From Daejeonella sp. (GTDB taxonomy: Bacteria > Bacteroidota > Bacteroidia > Sphingobacteriales > Sphingobacteriaceae), in NCBI RefSeq assembly GCF_030684675.1, contig NZ_JAUXXZ010000061.1, positions 1 through 47,322 on the forward strand: a stretch of 47,322 bases of DNA, in the 5' to 3' direction. The notes beneath the pieces were generated by a model. It did not search any database and was not told the DNA's origin. It saw nothing but the letters and a program-made list of their open reading frames with translations. The position numbers and the translations under genes are program-made. Positions 1 to 10,100 of this stretch are shown here, piece after piece. Numbering within the stretch: the first letter of the stretch is position 1; each line of letters opens with the position of its first letter.

Positions 1-193
1 GGGGGAATTAAAGGGGGTGGAACCTCCCCGTAGCCCCTCCAAAGGGGCACAGCATAGCGCCTAAATCCCTACTTAATAATAAATTTTGATACTTTGACAC
101 CTGTTTAAAGATGTGTCCACACGATAGCTTCAGGGTCGGGATCTTCCTTAAAAAATAAATCTATAAACATTTGCCCCCCTTCCTGCTCACCAT

Positions 194-230
194 AAAAAAA
201 TCCAGACGATCGCAATCATCTGGATTTTTT
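194..230 (-). terminator. Rho-independent terminator after the GH109-like gene
   Basis: A 12-bp stem AAAAAATCCAGA / TCTGGATTTTTT surrounds a 12-nt loop. On the minus strand it lies about 45 bp past the stop of the GH109-like gene. The A and T tracts are symmetrical, so it could stop transcription from either side. I see no gene in the first 193 bases. Confidence 0.8.
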
Positions 231-275
231 AAACTCATTTTCTCATCCCTGAACTGGATGCGATAAAGCTTTGCG

Positions 276-1697
276 CTATATCTTCACCTTAGTATCACCA
301 CCCTTTTTCAAATCAATATCATGTGGCTCATTCTTTTGCCATGAACCGCGGGTAAAGTCTGGCACATCTACCGAATTGGAGCGGTTGTTCACAGACCATT
401 CACTCAATGGCCATACTGCACTCCATGAAGCTGCATCATAAACATCCTGATCAAGAGGTAAACCATTTCTGAGGCAATCGATCAGGCGCCAGTTCATTAA
501 GAAGTCCATTCCTCCATGCCCACCAACCTTTTTAGCCAGTTCGCCAACTTTTTTGACAATGTTTGGAGTATATTTTTCTTCTAATGCTTTAAATTCAGCC
601 GCATTAACCCAACCTTCATGGCTGTTAGAGATACTAGGTACAGGGTATTTTAATGCTGTACCCTTGGTACCGCTAAGCAGGTGTATCCTTGAGTAAGGTC
701 GTGGTGAAGTTACATCATGCTGAATCATAATGGTCTTTCCCAGCGTGGTACGAATAGTTGTCGTATTCATATTACCGTTAAAGTCTTTATTGGCAAACTC
801 CTTATAAAGATCATTTTTTGCTGCCAGTTCTTTCGCACGGGCACCCATCTGGAAGTCATTGGTAGAAACAGAAACCAGATAGTCCATTTTGTCTCCACGG
901 TTAATATTCAGAGCCTGACATACAGGCCCCAGACCATGAGTAGGATAAAGACTACCCTTTCTGGTTGCATTCTCTCTTAATCGCCACATATCCTGATAGC
1001 CCTTATCACTAAAGTTAAGGTCGATCAGATTATGAATATACGCTCCTTCAGTATGTACAAGCTTACCAAAGTAGCCTTGTCTTGCCATGTTTAAGGTAAG
1101 CAATTCAAAAAAGTCATAACAGCAGTTCTCCAGCATCATGCAATGTTTGCGTGTACGCTCAGAAGTTTCTACTAATTGCCAGCATTCCTGCATAGAAACC
1201 GCTGCCGGAACTTCAATGGTCACATGTTTACCCTGATTCATAGCGTAAATTGCCATTGGAACATGGAGATGCCATGGGGTTGCGATATAAACCAGATCTA
1301 TATCCTTACGATCGCATAGTTTCTTCCATTCATCCGGGCCGCCTGAATAGAGGGTCGGATTATGACTGGTACCATCAATCACTTTCTTAGCTTTCTCAAC
1401 ACTTGCCGGACGTAAATCGCATAAAGCTTTAATCTCAGTACCTTCAATTTTTGATATTGCATTCAGGTGACTTGGACCACGCTGTCCCAGTCCGATAAAA
1501 CCAACCCGAACAATTGGAATTTTAGGCGCTGCATAGCCACTCATGTTAAAGGTTTGTACAGTGGAATGTCCATACATCGAATCCATTGGATTTGATTGCT
1601 CTGTTTCCGATGCAAAACCCTTCATTACACTACCTCCGGCAAGACCAAGCCCTGCCAGGCTGCTTATTTTCAAAAAATCTCTACGGTTATTCTTCAT
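276..1697 (-). CDS. Tat-exported Gfo/Idh/MocA-type protein, GH109-like (putative alpha-N-acetylgalactosaminidase)
   Basis: The protein has 473 residues. A twin-arginine signal sits at the N-terminus (RRDFLK at 5-10, then a short hydrophobic stretch), so export is expected. The Rossmann NAD-binding motif GFIGLGQRG is at about 66-74. An EVPAA motif at 162-166 and the ENCCYDFFELLTLNMARQG region at about 190-208 match the NAD-dependent GH109 glycosidases rather than generic oxidoreductases, as does YPTHGLGPV at 251-259. GH109 enzymes hydrolyse terminal alpha-GalNAc by transient oxidation at C3 with bound NAD. Length is as usual for the family. It is the last gene of a minus-strand set with amidohydrolases and a DUF5009 protein, and a terminator follows. 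The exact sugar substrate is inferred from family only. Confidence 0.8.
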   Translation of the reverse strand: MKNNRRDFLKISSLAGLGLAGGSVMKGFASETEQSNPMDSMYGHSTVQTFNMSGYAAPKIPIVRVGFIGLGQRGPSHLNAISKIEGTEIKALCDLRPASVEKAKKVIDGTSHNPTLYSGGPDEWKKLCDRKDIDLVYIATPWHLHVPMAIYAMNQGKHVTIEVPAAVSMQECWQLVETSERTRKHCMMLENCCYDFFELLTLNMARQGYFGKLVHTEGAYIHNLIDLNFSDKGYQDMWRLRENATRKGSLYPTHGLGPVCQALNINRGDKMDYLVSVSTNDFQMGARAKELAAKNDLYKEFANKDFNGNMNTTTIRTTLGKTIMIQHDVTSPRPYSRIHLLSGTKGTALKYPVPSISNSHEGWVNAAEFKALEEKYTPNIVKKVGELAKKVGGHGGMDFLMNWRLIDCLRNGLPLDQDVYDAASWSAVWPLSEWSVNNRSNSVDVPDFTRGSWQKNEPHDIDLKKGGDTKVKI

Positions 1698-1828
1698 TTT
1701 CTAGATATTATTTTCAACTTATCCGCTCAGGCGGCATTAATAATTATAATCAGACCTGTAATCAGGTTTTAAATATTCAGTCCCTTAAAATAAAGTATTA
1801 TTTATAATGTCTGCGATTTTTTTTCCTT

Positions 1829-2953
1829 TTAAATACCCGGAAACCACTTTTCAGCATTTTTACGATAGATCTTATCGATAACCTCCTTTGGTAATTTTAA
1901 ACCCTTAATCTTTTCCTTAAAATAAGGAACACTCATTTCTTCATCGGTTACAAAATACTTCCAGTCACTTAATCTGGTCTCCTGAATATCTTTTTTAAGT
2001 TCAACAGGATCTGAATCAGGTCCAACCCAATCATCCGTTGCATATATAAGTCTGTCCTGGTATTTGATCATAAAATCCCTGACCTTCTGTCTCTCCTTTA
2101 TCGACTGATACTCCAGATGGCAAATCCGCTCGGCCATATCAACAGCCATATTCGGGAACTTATCAAGGCGTTTTGCGAGTTCATCTACACTCCATTCCAA
2201 ACTCCCGAGGTGAACACCTACAAAACGGAGATTGGGATGCTTTTCAAGCATTTTATCCCTTGCATTTACCTGATCCTCATAGGATGGGTATTCGGGATGC
2301 AGGAACATATGGTATTCAGGATGCTTGCTGAAATAGCTTTTATCTCCTGAAACAGTCATTTGATCTACCGGCAACCATGCATTACGCGGTTCACCCAAAT
2401 GCCCTACAAATGTTTTATTGTTCTTTTCTATGAAATCAATCACCGGGTCGAAGCGAGGATCATCAATCATCACAAACTTCCCATCCTTGTCGCGAAGTTC
2501 CATACCAACATTCTTCCAGACCTTCACTCCTATCGCTCCATTATCAAATGAACCCTTCAGATAATCCAGTGTTTGGGGCAGCCATTTATCTGTCCCCCAG
2601 TTTGCTACAGTAAAGGTAGTTGCCCAGGCCACCTGCTCCGGGTAAGCCTTAACCATCCTTACTGCTACATCCTGCTGATGCTCAACGGTAGGATAACTTG
2701 AGGGATTAACATTTAAAGCAAGAAGTCTGAAATTGTCTTCTTTAGCAAGTTCAATGAAAGTTGTATCGTAAGCATTGATATGAGCATGGGTGTCATACTT
2801 CTCAACCTTCCGAAAATCTTCCATTGAATAATAAGTGGTATCAGAGCTTTCCCCCTCTGAAGAAGTTTTGCCTGATTGAGTACAATTCTGCATGAACAGA
2901 GCAAGCGCCAGCATACTTGCATAGCGTGAATTTGAAAGTAATTTCATAATCAA
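1829..2953 (-). CDS. amidohydrolase-family protein, probably secreted (copy 1)
   Basis: This 374-aa metal-dependent hydrolase of the ACMSD-like amidohydrolase family (amidohydrolase 2 type) has an N-terminal hydrophobic segment ending at Cys24, so it may be a lipoprotein, although the lipobox (FMQNC) is poor. The first metal site is DTHAH at 54-58. Further TIM-barrel landmarks are GHLGEPR, GVHLGSLEWS and YATDDW, the last holding the C-terminal catalytic Asp. It is a clear paralogue of the gene at 4218-5336; both share HPEYPSYED and LAKRLD..PNM blocks. It lies 11 bp downstream of the DUF5009 gene, so the two are probably co-transcribed. The substrate is unknown. Confidence 0.8.
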   Translation of the reverse strand: MIMKLLSNSRYASMLALALFMQNCTQSGKTSSEGESSDTTYYSMEDFRKVEKYDTHAHINAYDTTFIELAKEDNFRLLALNVNPSSYPTVEHQQDVAVRMVKAYPEQVAWATTFTVANWGTDKWLPQTLDYLKGSFDNGAIGVKVWKNVGMELRDKDGKFVMIDDPRFDPVIDFIEKNNKTFVGHLGEPRNAWLPVDQMTVSGDKSYFSKHPEYHMFLHPEYPSYEDQVNARDKMLEKHPNLRFVGVHLGSLEWSVDELAKRLDKFPNMAVDMAERICHLEYQSIKERQKVRDFMIKYQDRLIYATDDWVGPDSDPVELKKDIQETRLSDWKYFVTDEEMSVPYFKEKIKGLKLPKEVIDKIYRKNAEKWFPGI

Positions 2954-2964
2954 TTAAATATGGT

Positions 2965-4203
2965 CTAAATTTTTATAAATAATTTTTTCTTATACATCCA
3001 GTACAGGATCAGCCATTCGAAGAATAGAACCAGTCCGCCACTGATCAGAGTAGCATACGCCGAACCGAGAATCTGATCAAAATTTTTGCCCAGGTGAATG
3101 AATAATGAATCATTGATCACGTTTCGCATTCCACCATCGGCAATGACATAAGCCGCAATTGAATTTACTCCAATCACCATCAGAAAGAAGGTTCCTTTTT
3201 TACGGTCTTTCATATCAATCAAACCATAAAACATCGCGAGGAAAAGGAAACATATTCCTCCGCTAAATATTGTCCAGGCCGGTGTCCAGATCCGCTTAAC
3301 AATCGGATTAATTCCTGCAAAATGAAGGATGATTCCAAGCAGAATCAGACCAATACCATACAAAGCAAAACTGTTCAGCTTTTTACGGGCTGTAACTGAA
3401 GAGTTGAGAATATTACCAGCCAGCAGACCCAATACCATGGTGCCAAGAGTAGGTATGAAACTCAGAGTTGAATACCCTCCACCATTGAATAAAAAGGGAT
3501 TCTCACGAGGAAAGATATTCATAAACCACTGGTCGAATGCCCATGCAAAATTGGTATTCTTATTCCAGTGTGCTGCAAAGCCACTTAAATTATGCTCCCA
3601 GTTGGCAGTCACTCCGGCTGCTGTATAATTAAAATCAGCTCCCGGAAGTGGATAAAGTGCAAAAGCGAGCCAATAGGCAACTAAAATAAATACCAGAATA
3701 CCAATCTGTATCCGCTGAGAGTACAGGGATACCAAAACCAAAAAGGTATATCCCAAACCGATCTGGGTCAAGGTATCCTCAAATGTCCAGTAGGTTTGTT
3801 CAGAATGCATCGACCGGAGAAATATCCCCAGAAATATCAGAATGAATGAACGCTTGATCGTATGACCAAGTATATTACCAAAGCTTGCTCCCTTATTTTT
3901 TCTGCTGGCAATGGAATAAGGCAAAACCACTCCTACCAGGAAGGTGAAAGATGGCTGGATCATATCATGCAAACTCAGCCATGTCCATGGAACATGTGAT
4001 TGATTGAAGCCAATGAACTGCCAAAAATTACTATCAGGTAGTGCTTTGGCAACATCCTGAAGAGAAAGAACTTCGGCCATCATTAGCAGCATCACAAAGC
4101 CACGGTAGACATCCACTGATGCGACGCGATTTTGAGGCAATGCAGGATTTATTGCAGCTCCTGTTGCCTGAGTATGTTCATGGGATATTTCTGTTTCTTT
4201 CAT
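2965..4203 (-). CDS. DUF5009 / COG4299-type acyltransferase-like membrane protein
   Basis: This polytopic membrane protein of 412 residues begins with a soluble stretch and the family signature RVASVDVYRGFVMLLMM at about 26-42, followed by roughly ten hydrophobic segments. The family is related to heparan-alpha-glucosaminide N-acetyltransferases and to OpgC-like acyltransferases, which move acetyl groups across a membrane onto sugars. A conserved-looking His-containing stretch (SLHDMIQPSFTFLVG) follows the first helix. It sits between two paralogous amidohydrolase genes with 11- and 14-bp gaps, so a shared role in sugar or amide processing at the envelope is likely. Its acyl substrate cannot be read from the sequence. 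Confidence 0.75.
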   Translation of the reverse strand: MKETEISHEHTQATGAAINPALPQNRVASVDVYRGFVMLLMMAEVLSLQDVAKALPDSNFWQFIGFNQSHVPWTWLSLHDMIQPSFTFLVGVVLPYSIASRKNKGASFGNILGHTIKRSFILIFLGIFLRSMHSEQTYWTFEDTLTQIGLGYTFLVLVSLYSQRIQIGILVFILVAYWLAFALYPLPGADFNYTAAGVTANWEHNLSGFAAHWNKNTNFAWAFDQWFMNIFPRENPFLFNGGGYSTLSFIPTLGTMVLGLLAGNILNSSVTARKKLNSFALYGIGLILLGIILHFAGINPIVKRIWTPAWTIFSGGICFLFLAMFYGLIDMKDRKKGTFFLMVIGVNSIAAYVIADGGMRNVINDSLFIHLGKNFDQILGSAYATLISGGLVLFFEWLILYWMYKKKLFIKI

Positions 4204-4217
4204 TATACAATTGTTTT

Positions 4218-5336
4218 TTAGTCTCGCTTGTGCGGGATCCCGGCTGATAGCCAGTCCTTAGCGTTTTTATAATATATTTTATCGATTATATCTGTAGGTA
4301 ATTTTAGTCCCTTGAGATCTCCATATCCCGGTAAGCTGATCGCATCATCCGTAACAAAGAAAATCCAGTCGCGTACCCATGAATCATGAATAGTTTTAGA
4401 TAATCCTGCAGGATCAGTACTTGAATTAATTGCTTTATCAGTACCGTAAACCAGCCTGTCCTGATATTTAATGAAAAAATTATGGGTTTTTTCTCTGTCA
4501 TTTAAGGTATGCAATTGTAAATTAGTGATTCTTGATAAATCGACACGCATATTCGGAAAGCGGTCGAGCCGTTTAGCTAATTCATCAAGACTCCATTCCA
4601 GACTTCCCAAATGTGCCCCTACAAATTTCAGATTGGGGTACTTTTCCAGCAGATTATCCCTGGCCTGAATATGATCTTCATAAGATGGATATTCCGGATG
4701 CAGATACATATGATATTCGGGATGAGAACCATAATAGGATTTACTGAAAGTCATTTTATCAAGGGGAAGCCAGCAATCCCTGGGTTCGCCATTATGCCCG
4801 ATCAATGGAATACCGTTTTGTACAAGAAACCTGAATATGGGTGCAAGCCTGGGATCATCAAGCATCACAAATTTTCCCTTGTCATCACGGAGATCCATTC
4901 CTATGTTTTTCCAGATCTTAACCGCCCGGGCTCCCTTTGACAGGGATTGTTTTAAGTCCCTGATTGTGTTTTCAGCCCAGCCCTTATCATTAAAACCTTT
5001 TACCGAAAAGGTGGTTGCCACTTCCATTTGCTTTGGAAAATTATTCAAATGAAGAAAGGCAAATTTCTGCTGCTCGGCCCATGGCAATCCAAAAGGCCGG
5101 TCATCAACGATATCCAGAAACTGAAAATTATCTTCCTGAGCTAGTTTAATAAATTTGCTCTCTTCCGTGTTGATATGGATGTGGGTATCGAACTTTTTAA
5201 CTGATTTAAAATCTTCAACAGTGTAATAGCGCTCTTGTTTAAACTGAACATGTTTTGTTGGACTCATGAAAGCATTTCCTGCTCTATAAGGAGCTATAAG
5301 TGCAGTCAATACAATCAGGACAGATTTAATCTTCAT
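4218..5336 (-). CDS. amidohydrolase-family protein, secreted (copy 2)
   Basis: The protein has 372 residues, with an N-terminal signal-like hydrophobic segment (about 3-17). The metal-binding motif DTHIH is at 50-54. GHNGEPRDCW, GAHLGSLEWS and YGTDK mark the remaining barrel active-site loops; the Asp of GTDK is the expected catalytic residue. It is about half identical by eye to the copy at 1829-2953 but differs around the final Asp (GTDKAIN against ATDDWVG), so substrate range may differ. It is the first gene of the minus-strand set, upstream of DUF5009, and probably carries the promoter in the 5337-5550 interval. Confidence 0.8.
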   Translation of the reverse strand: MKIKSVLIVLTALIAPYRAGNAFMSPTKHVQFKQERYYTVEDFKSVKKFDTHIHINTEESKFIKLAQEDNFQFLDIVDDRPFGLPWAEQQKFAFLHLNNFPKQMEVATTFSVKGFNDKGWAENTIRDLKQSLSKGARAVKIWKNIGMDLRDDKGKFVMLDDPRLAPIFRFLVQNGIPLIGHNGEPRDCWLPLDKMTFSKSYYGSHPEYHMYLHPEYPSYEDHIQARDNLLEKYPNLKFVGAHLGSLEWSLDELAKRLDRFPNMRVDLSRITNLQLHTLNDREKTHNFFIKYQDRLVYGTDKAINSSTDPAGLSKTIHDSWVRDWIFFVTDDAISLPGYGDLKGLKLPTDIIDKIYYKNAKDWLSAGIPHKRD

Positions 5337-5677
5337 TTATCGCTTATTCAATTAAGAGTTTGAGTTCTTTAAATTAAATAAAACATTCGGAATTCTATTT
5401 TTTTTCATTTCATTCAGAGAATTAAGAAAAAAGCAACGATAAAATGCTTTTTGCTAAAAAATATGAATTTGGGAGTTTTAAAAGTGGATTAATGTTTAAA
5501 ATTATGATTGTAATTTTATTTACAAATCCCAAATGATGCGTTGATACAAATAAAAAATCCAGACCTGATGATTTCATATCAGATCTGGACTTTCTAACCC
5601 ATTCAGGTTTATCACTCCTAATTATTGTAATAAAATTTGTAATTCCAAAATTGGCCATGAAGGGCAACGTCATTATA
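5337..5677. other. intergenic interval between the amidohydrolase set and the efflux operon
   Basis: AT-rich DNA holding the efflux-operon terminator (5552-5593) and, to its left, sequence that should carry the promoter of the amidohydrolase set. A 100-codon open frame overlapping the efflux gene end runs through the terminator and has no family character, so I do not call it. Confidence 0.6.
5552..5593 (-). terminator. Rho-independent terminator of the RND efflux operon
   Basis: On the minus strand a long stem (GTCCAGATCTGAT paired with ATCAGGTCTGGAT, one internal mismatch) is followed by TTTTTTATT. It lies about 85 bp after the outer-membrane factor stop codon. Confidence 0.85.
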
Positions 5678-7105
5678 TTAATTCCAGCCTCCTCCCAAAG
5701 CCTTATAAATATTGACTTTGGCATTCAACTGTTTCATTTTGATTTCAATTTGCTGCATTCTTGATTCCAGAGCTTCCCTTTGAGTTAACAATACTTCCAT
5801 ATAATCTGCCCTTGCTGAATAAAAGAGACTATTTGATATCGTAATCGATTGCGTAAGTATTTCAACTTCCTTCGACTTTATTTCATAACTCTTGGCGAAG
5901 TTCCCGATCCTTGAAAGTTGGTTCACTACTTCGATATGCGCATTCAAAATAGTACGCTCGTAATTATAAACTGCCTGTATCTGCTGTAGGTTAGCATTCA
6001 AATAGCTAGCCTTAATCGCATTCTTGTTAATTAATGGTGCAACCATATCACCTGCTAAATTGTAAAGGATTGATTCAGGTTTAACAAGGTAAGCAGGATT
6101 AAATGCACGGAAACCAAGTCCGGCTGTAAGCCTGAATGAGGGATAAAAATTTGCTTTTGCAACCTGCACATCAATTTTTGAAGCAGCTAATTCCAGTTCA
6201 GCCTGGCGTATATCCGGGCGGTTAACCAACAGTTGCGATGGAATACCACTTTGGATCATATCCAGCGGACTGTTATTAAAGTCTGCTGAATTCCTTGCAA
6301 TGGGCTGCGGAAAACGACCGGCCAAAAAGTTGATCCTGTTCTCTGTTTCGATGATCTTTTGCTGAATTTCATATTGCAAATTAATTGTATTGAGCAGTTG
6401 CGCATCAAACCTGTTTACAGCCAATTGGGTAACTTTAGCCGCATCTTTTTGAAGCTTCACCACCTTGAGGGCATTTGTTTGCAGTTCTATGTTCTGCTGA
6501 ATAATGGCCATCAAATTATCGAGTGCCAGCAGCTCATAATAGGATTCAGCAATTTCTGCAATGATGTTTGTCACCATAAAGTTTTTCCCTTCGGTGGTGG
6601 ACAAATATTTCAGCACTGCAGATTTTTTTGCATTCCTGAGTTTATTCCAAACATCGAGCTCCCAGGAGAAGTTAGCCCCTGCAAAGAAATCACCTATGTA
6701 TTCATGATCTTTATCGGGATTATGCTTCCAATCTTCCTCCGAAATTCCATCCCAGGTATATTTGCCTGCTTTGTCAATGCCAGCGCCAATACCCAGATTC
6801 ACAAATGGCAGATATTCACCTTTACGGGTCATGATTTCATTCTTGCTCATCTCAATTTCCTGCAGGGTTATGTTCAGCTCCTGATTGTTAAGCAAGGCAG
6901 TATCAATAATAGCATGCAGATTAGGATCGCTGAAGTATGCTCTCCACTTAATGCTTGTGGAGTTCAGTGTATCCTGCGAATTGTGAAAAGCCTTAGGAAC
7001 TGATTTGCTCTCCTCCTTCCCGGTAATAGCTGGTACTTTACAGGCACCAAGCCCTACGGAACAGAAAAGAAGGATCAGGTATTTAACTGTTATTATCTTT
7101 TTCAT
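5678..7105 (-). CDS. TolC/NodT-family outer-membrane factor of an RND efflux system
   Basis: The protein has 475 residues, with a lipoprotein signal peptide ending SVGLGAC (Cys22). Two OEP-type coiled repeats are visible: one at about 60-240 rich in long helices, and a second starting near GIPSQLLVNRPDIRQAELEL, the signature that opens the second repeat in NodT-type factors. It would trimerise into the channel through the outer membrane that receives drugs from the RND pump. Its start overlaps the end of the pump gene by 23 bp, so translation is probably coupled. It is the last gene before a strong terminator. Confidence 0.92.
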   Translation of the reverse strand: MKKIITVKYLILLFCSVGLGACKVPAITGKEESKSVPKAFHNSQDTLNSTSIKWRAYFSDPNLHAIIDTALLNNQELNITLQEIEMSKNEIMTRKGEYLPFVNLGIGAGIDKAGKYTWDGISEEDWKHNPDKDHEYIGDFFAGANFSWELDVWNKLRNAKKSAVLKYLSTTEGKNFMVTNIIAEIAESYYELLALDNLMAIIQQNIELQTNALKVVKLQKDAAKVTQLAVNRFDAQLLNTINLQYEIQQKIIETENRINFLAGRFPQPIARNSADFNNSPLDMIQSGIPSQLLVNRPDIRQAELELAASKIDVQVAKANFYPSFRLTAGLGFRAFNPAYLVKPESILYNLAGDMVAPLINKNAIKASYLNANLQQIQAVYNYERTILNAHIEVVNQLSRIGNFAKSYEIKSKEVEILTQSITISNSLFYSARADYMEVLLTQREALESRMQQIEIKMKQLNAKVNIYKALGGGWN

Positions 7106-10100
7106 TTTTATTTATGATTCGTTTGATAATTTTTTTGATTCGGTTAGTCAGAGCACTTTCAGATCCGCTTTCCACAAATTGTTCACTCAGCGGATTCTCA
7201 TCTTCATCTTTAATGAGATGTCTGCCTTCCTGCATTTTACCGAAAATGTAATAAAGACCAGGCACCACAATAACTCCGAAAACAGTACCGAACAACATCC
7301 CTCCCAAAGCGGATGCACCAATGGTATGATTACCCACTGCACCCGGACCTGTTGCAATCACCAGCGGAATTAATCCCGCAATAAATGCGAAGGAGGTCAT
7401 TAAGATTGGCCGGAAACGGGCTCTTGCACCTTCAATGGCAGCTTCCATAACAGTTGCTCCCTTGTTGTGCTTCTGAACAGCAAATTCCACAATCAACACA
7501 GCATTTTTACCCAGCAAACCAACCAGCATGATAAGCCCCACCTGGGCATACACATCATTGGCTAAACCCATCACTTTTAACAAGAGGAAGGATCCGAAGA
7601 TGCCAGGAGGAATAGAAAGTAAAACTGCAAGGGGTAGAAAAAAGCTTTCATATTGTGCTGCAAGGATCAGATACACAATGAATAGCACTACAATGAAAAT
7701 GTATAATGCTTCGTTTCCTCTCCTTGCTTCATCATAGGAAAGCCCTTCCCAGGCAATATCGTAACCATGTGGCAGCGTTTCTTTTGCAACTTCCTTGATT
7801 GCATCAATTGCATCACCTGAAGAGTAACCCTTCGCTGGCATACCATTGATCAATGATGAGATGTAAAGATTGTAACGTGCAATTTCATTTGGCCCCTGGG
7901 TCTTTTTTATTTTCATAAAAGCAGAGTAGGGAACCATTTCGTCACGATTGTTTTTAATGAACATGTTCAGAATGTCGGATGGTTGTTTCCTGAACTCCGG
8001 CCCTGCCTGGGTGTACACTTTGTAATAATTGTTAAAGCGAATGAAGCCTTGCTCATAGGTGCTTCCAATCATGATGTTCAGATTTTCCATAGCTGCACCC
8101 ACTGAAACTCCTTTTTGCACAGCCAGGGCATTATCTACGAATATTTCATACTGTGGATACTTGGCCGAGTAAAAACCAAACAAGCCCTCCAACTCCTTCC
8201 TTTTTTTCAGTGCTGCGATAAAATCTGCATTGACCCTATCAAACTCCTGGTAATCCACATCACTGCCTTTATCCAATAATCGCACAGAGAAACCATCCGA
8301 GGTACCATAGCCAGGAACTGCAGGAGGTTCAAAGTATTCGATATTTGCAGGAAGGTCTTTTGTCTTTTCTTCTAACTCTTCTACAATTTCCTTTACCGAA
8401 TGTTCCCGGTCGGACCAGTCTTTTAGATTGATCAAACAGGTGCCGGCATTCGAACCCCTGCCTTCTGTAAGAATTTCATACCCTGCAAGGGAAGTAACCG
8501 AAGAAACACCTTCTACCTCTTTGGCTAAGTGTTGAAGTTTCCTTGAGATTTCATTCGTCCGTTCGAGCGTGGTCCCGGGTGGGGTTTGAATGATCGCATA
8601 AACCTGTCCCTGATCTTCACTCGGGATAAAGCCGGCAGGAAGAATTTTGTTTATCCCTGCAATGCCAAATGCAAAAGCAATTAAAATTCCATAGGTAATT
8701 ACTCTTCGGTTTACAATAAGTGTAAGAAACTTTGTGTATTTACCCGTAACACGCTCGAAGGATCTGTTAAACCAATCGATAAACATATTGACAGGTGTTC
8801 TCCGTTTTGGTTTCCCATGTGTATTTTTCAAAAGAATGGCACAAAGCACCGGTGTAAGGGTAAGCGCCACAAAACCTGAAATAACAATAGCCCCTGCCAT
8901 CGTAAGTGAAAACTGACGGTAAAGCACCCCAACCGGTCCGGTCATAAATGCAACCGGAACAAATACCGAAGTCATAACCAGGGTAATAGCAATGATGGCA
9001 CCACTGATTTCACCTACAACTTTCTTCACAGCTGGAAATGGAGCGAGATGCTCCTCGGCCATCTTCACATGCACTGCTTCTACAACCACAATCGCATTAT
9101 CCACCACAATACCAATAGCCAGTACTAATGCGAATAGGGTAATGAGGTTGATACTCAAGCCAAAGTATTGCATGAAAATAAAGGCACCGATCAGGGATAC
9201 CGGAACTGCAAGAATGGGAATCAGGGTAGAACGCCAGTCGCCAAGGAAGATAAATACAACCAAAGCCACTAAAATAAAGGCTTCAATTAAAGTATGTAAT
9301 ACTTTCTCAATAGAAGCATCTACAAACTTTGATACGTCGTAGTTAATTTCATAATCTATCCCCGGAGGGAAATCCTTTTTTAATTCCTCAAGTTTTATCT
9401 TTATTTCATCTATGACCGTACTAGCATTACTGCCGGGATTTTGTTTCAATACCAGAGAAGCTGAAGGGCTACCGTCTTTATTGGAATAAATATCAACGAA
9501 TTCACTACCTACTTCAACTTCACCAATATCTTTCAGCTTTAAAATCTCACCATTAGCGTTTGCCCTGATTACGATGTCCTGGTATTGTTCAGGCGTATTG
9601 TACCAACCTTTGTAAGTGAAAACATATTCCTGGGACTGTGCTGTTTTTCCAGAGCTTAGGCCTACCCTACCGGGACGTGCCAATACACTTTGCTCATCAA
9701 TAGCCTCTAAAACTTCTTCGGCAGAAACTTTGTATGCCCGCATCCTTTCGGGATTTAACCATACCCGAATCGCAAATGAACGGCTACCAATTGCCTGTGC
9801 AAGACCCATTCCCTTTATCCGTTGAAGTTCAGGCAGGATGTAAGTGTTTGCATAGTTGAATAAAAACTTTTCATCAATGCCTTTATCCTTGCTATACAAG
9901 TTTAAATACATCAACATACTGGGTTGTAAGGGAGAAATGATTACACCTTCTCTTTGAACCAATGGCGGAAGGTTGGTCATTACCTGATCCACTCTTGATT
10001 TTACTCTCACTGCTGCCAGTGTAGGATCAGTACCTGGTTCAAATATCACTTGAAGACTTGCTTCACCAGCGCTCGTAGCATCAGAAAGTATGTATTGCAT

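Noticed and set aside
5422-5724. 100-codon minus-strand frame across the efflux-operon terminator
   Set aside because: It overlaps the end of the outer-membrane factor gene in another frame and runs through a terminator stem; no family character.
6359-7003. 214-codon plus-strand frame inside the outer-membrane factor gene
   Set aside because: A shadow of a strongly supported gene; no recognisable motif and many Cys/Phe typical of antisense frames.
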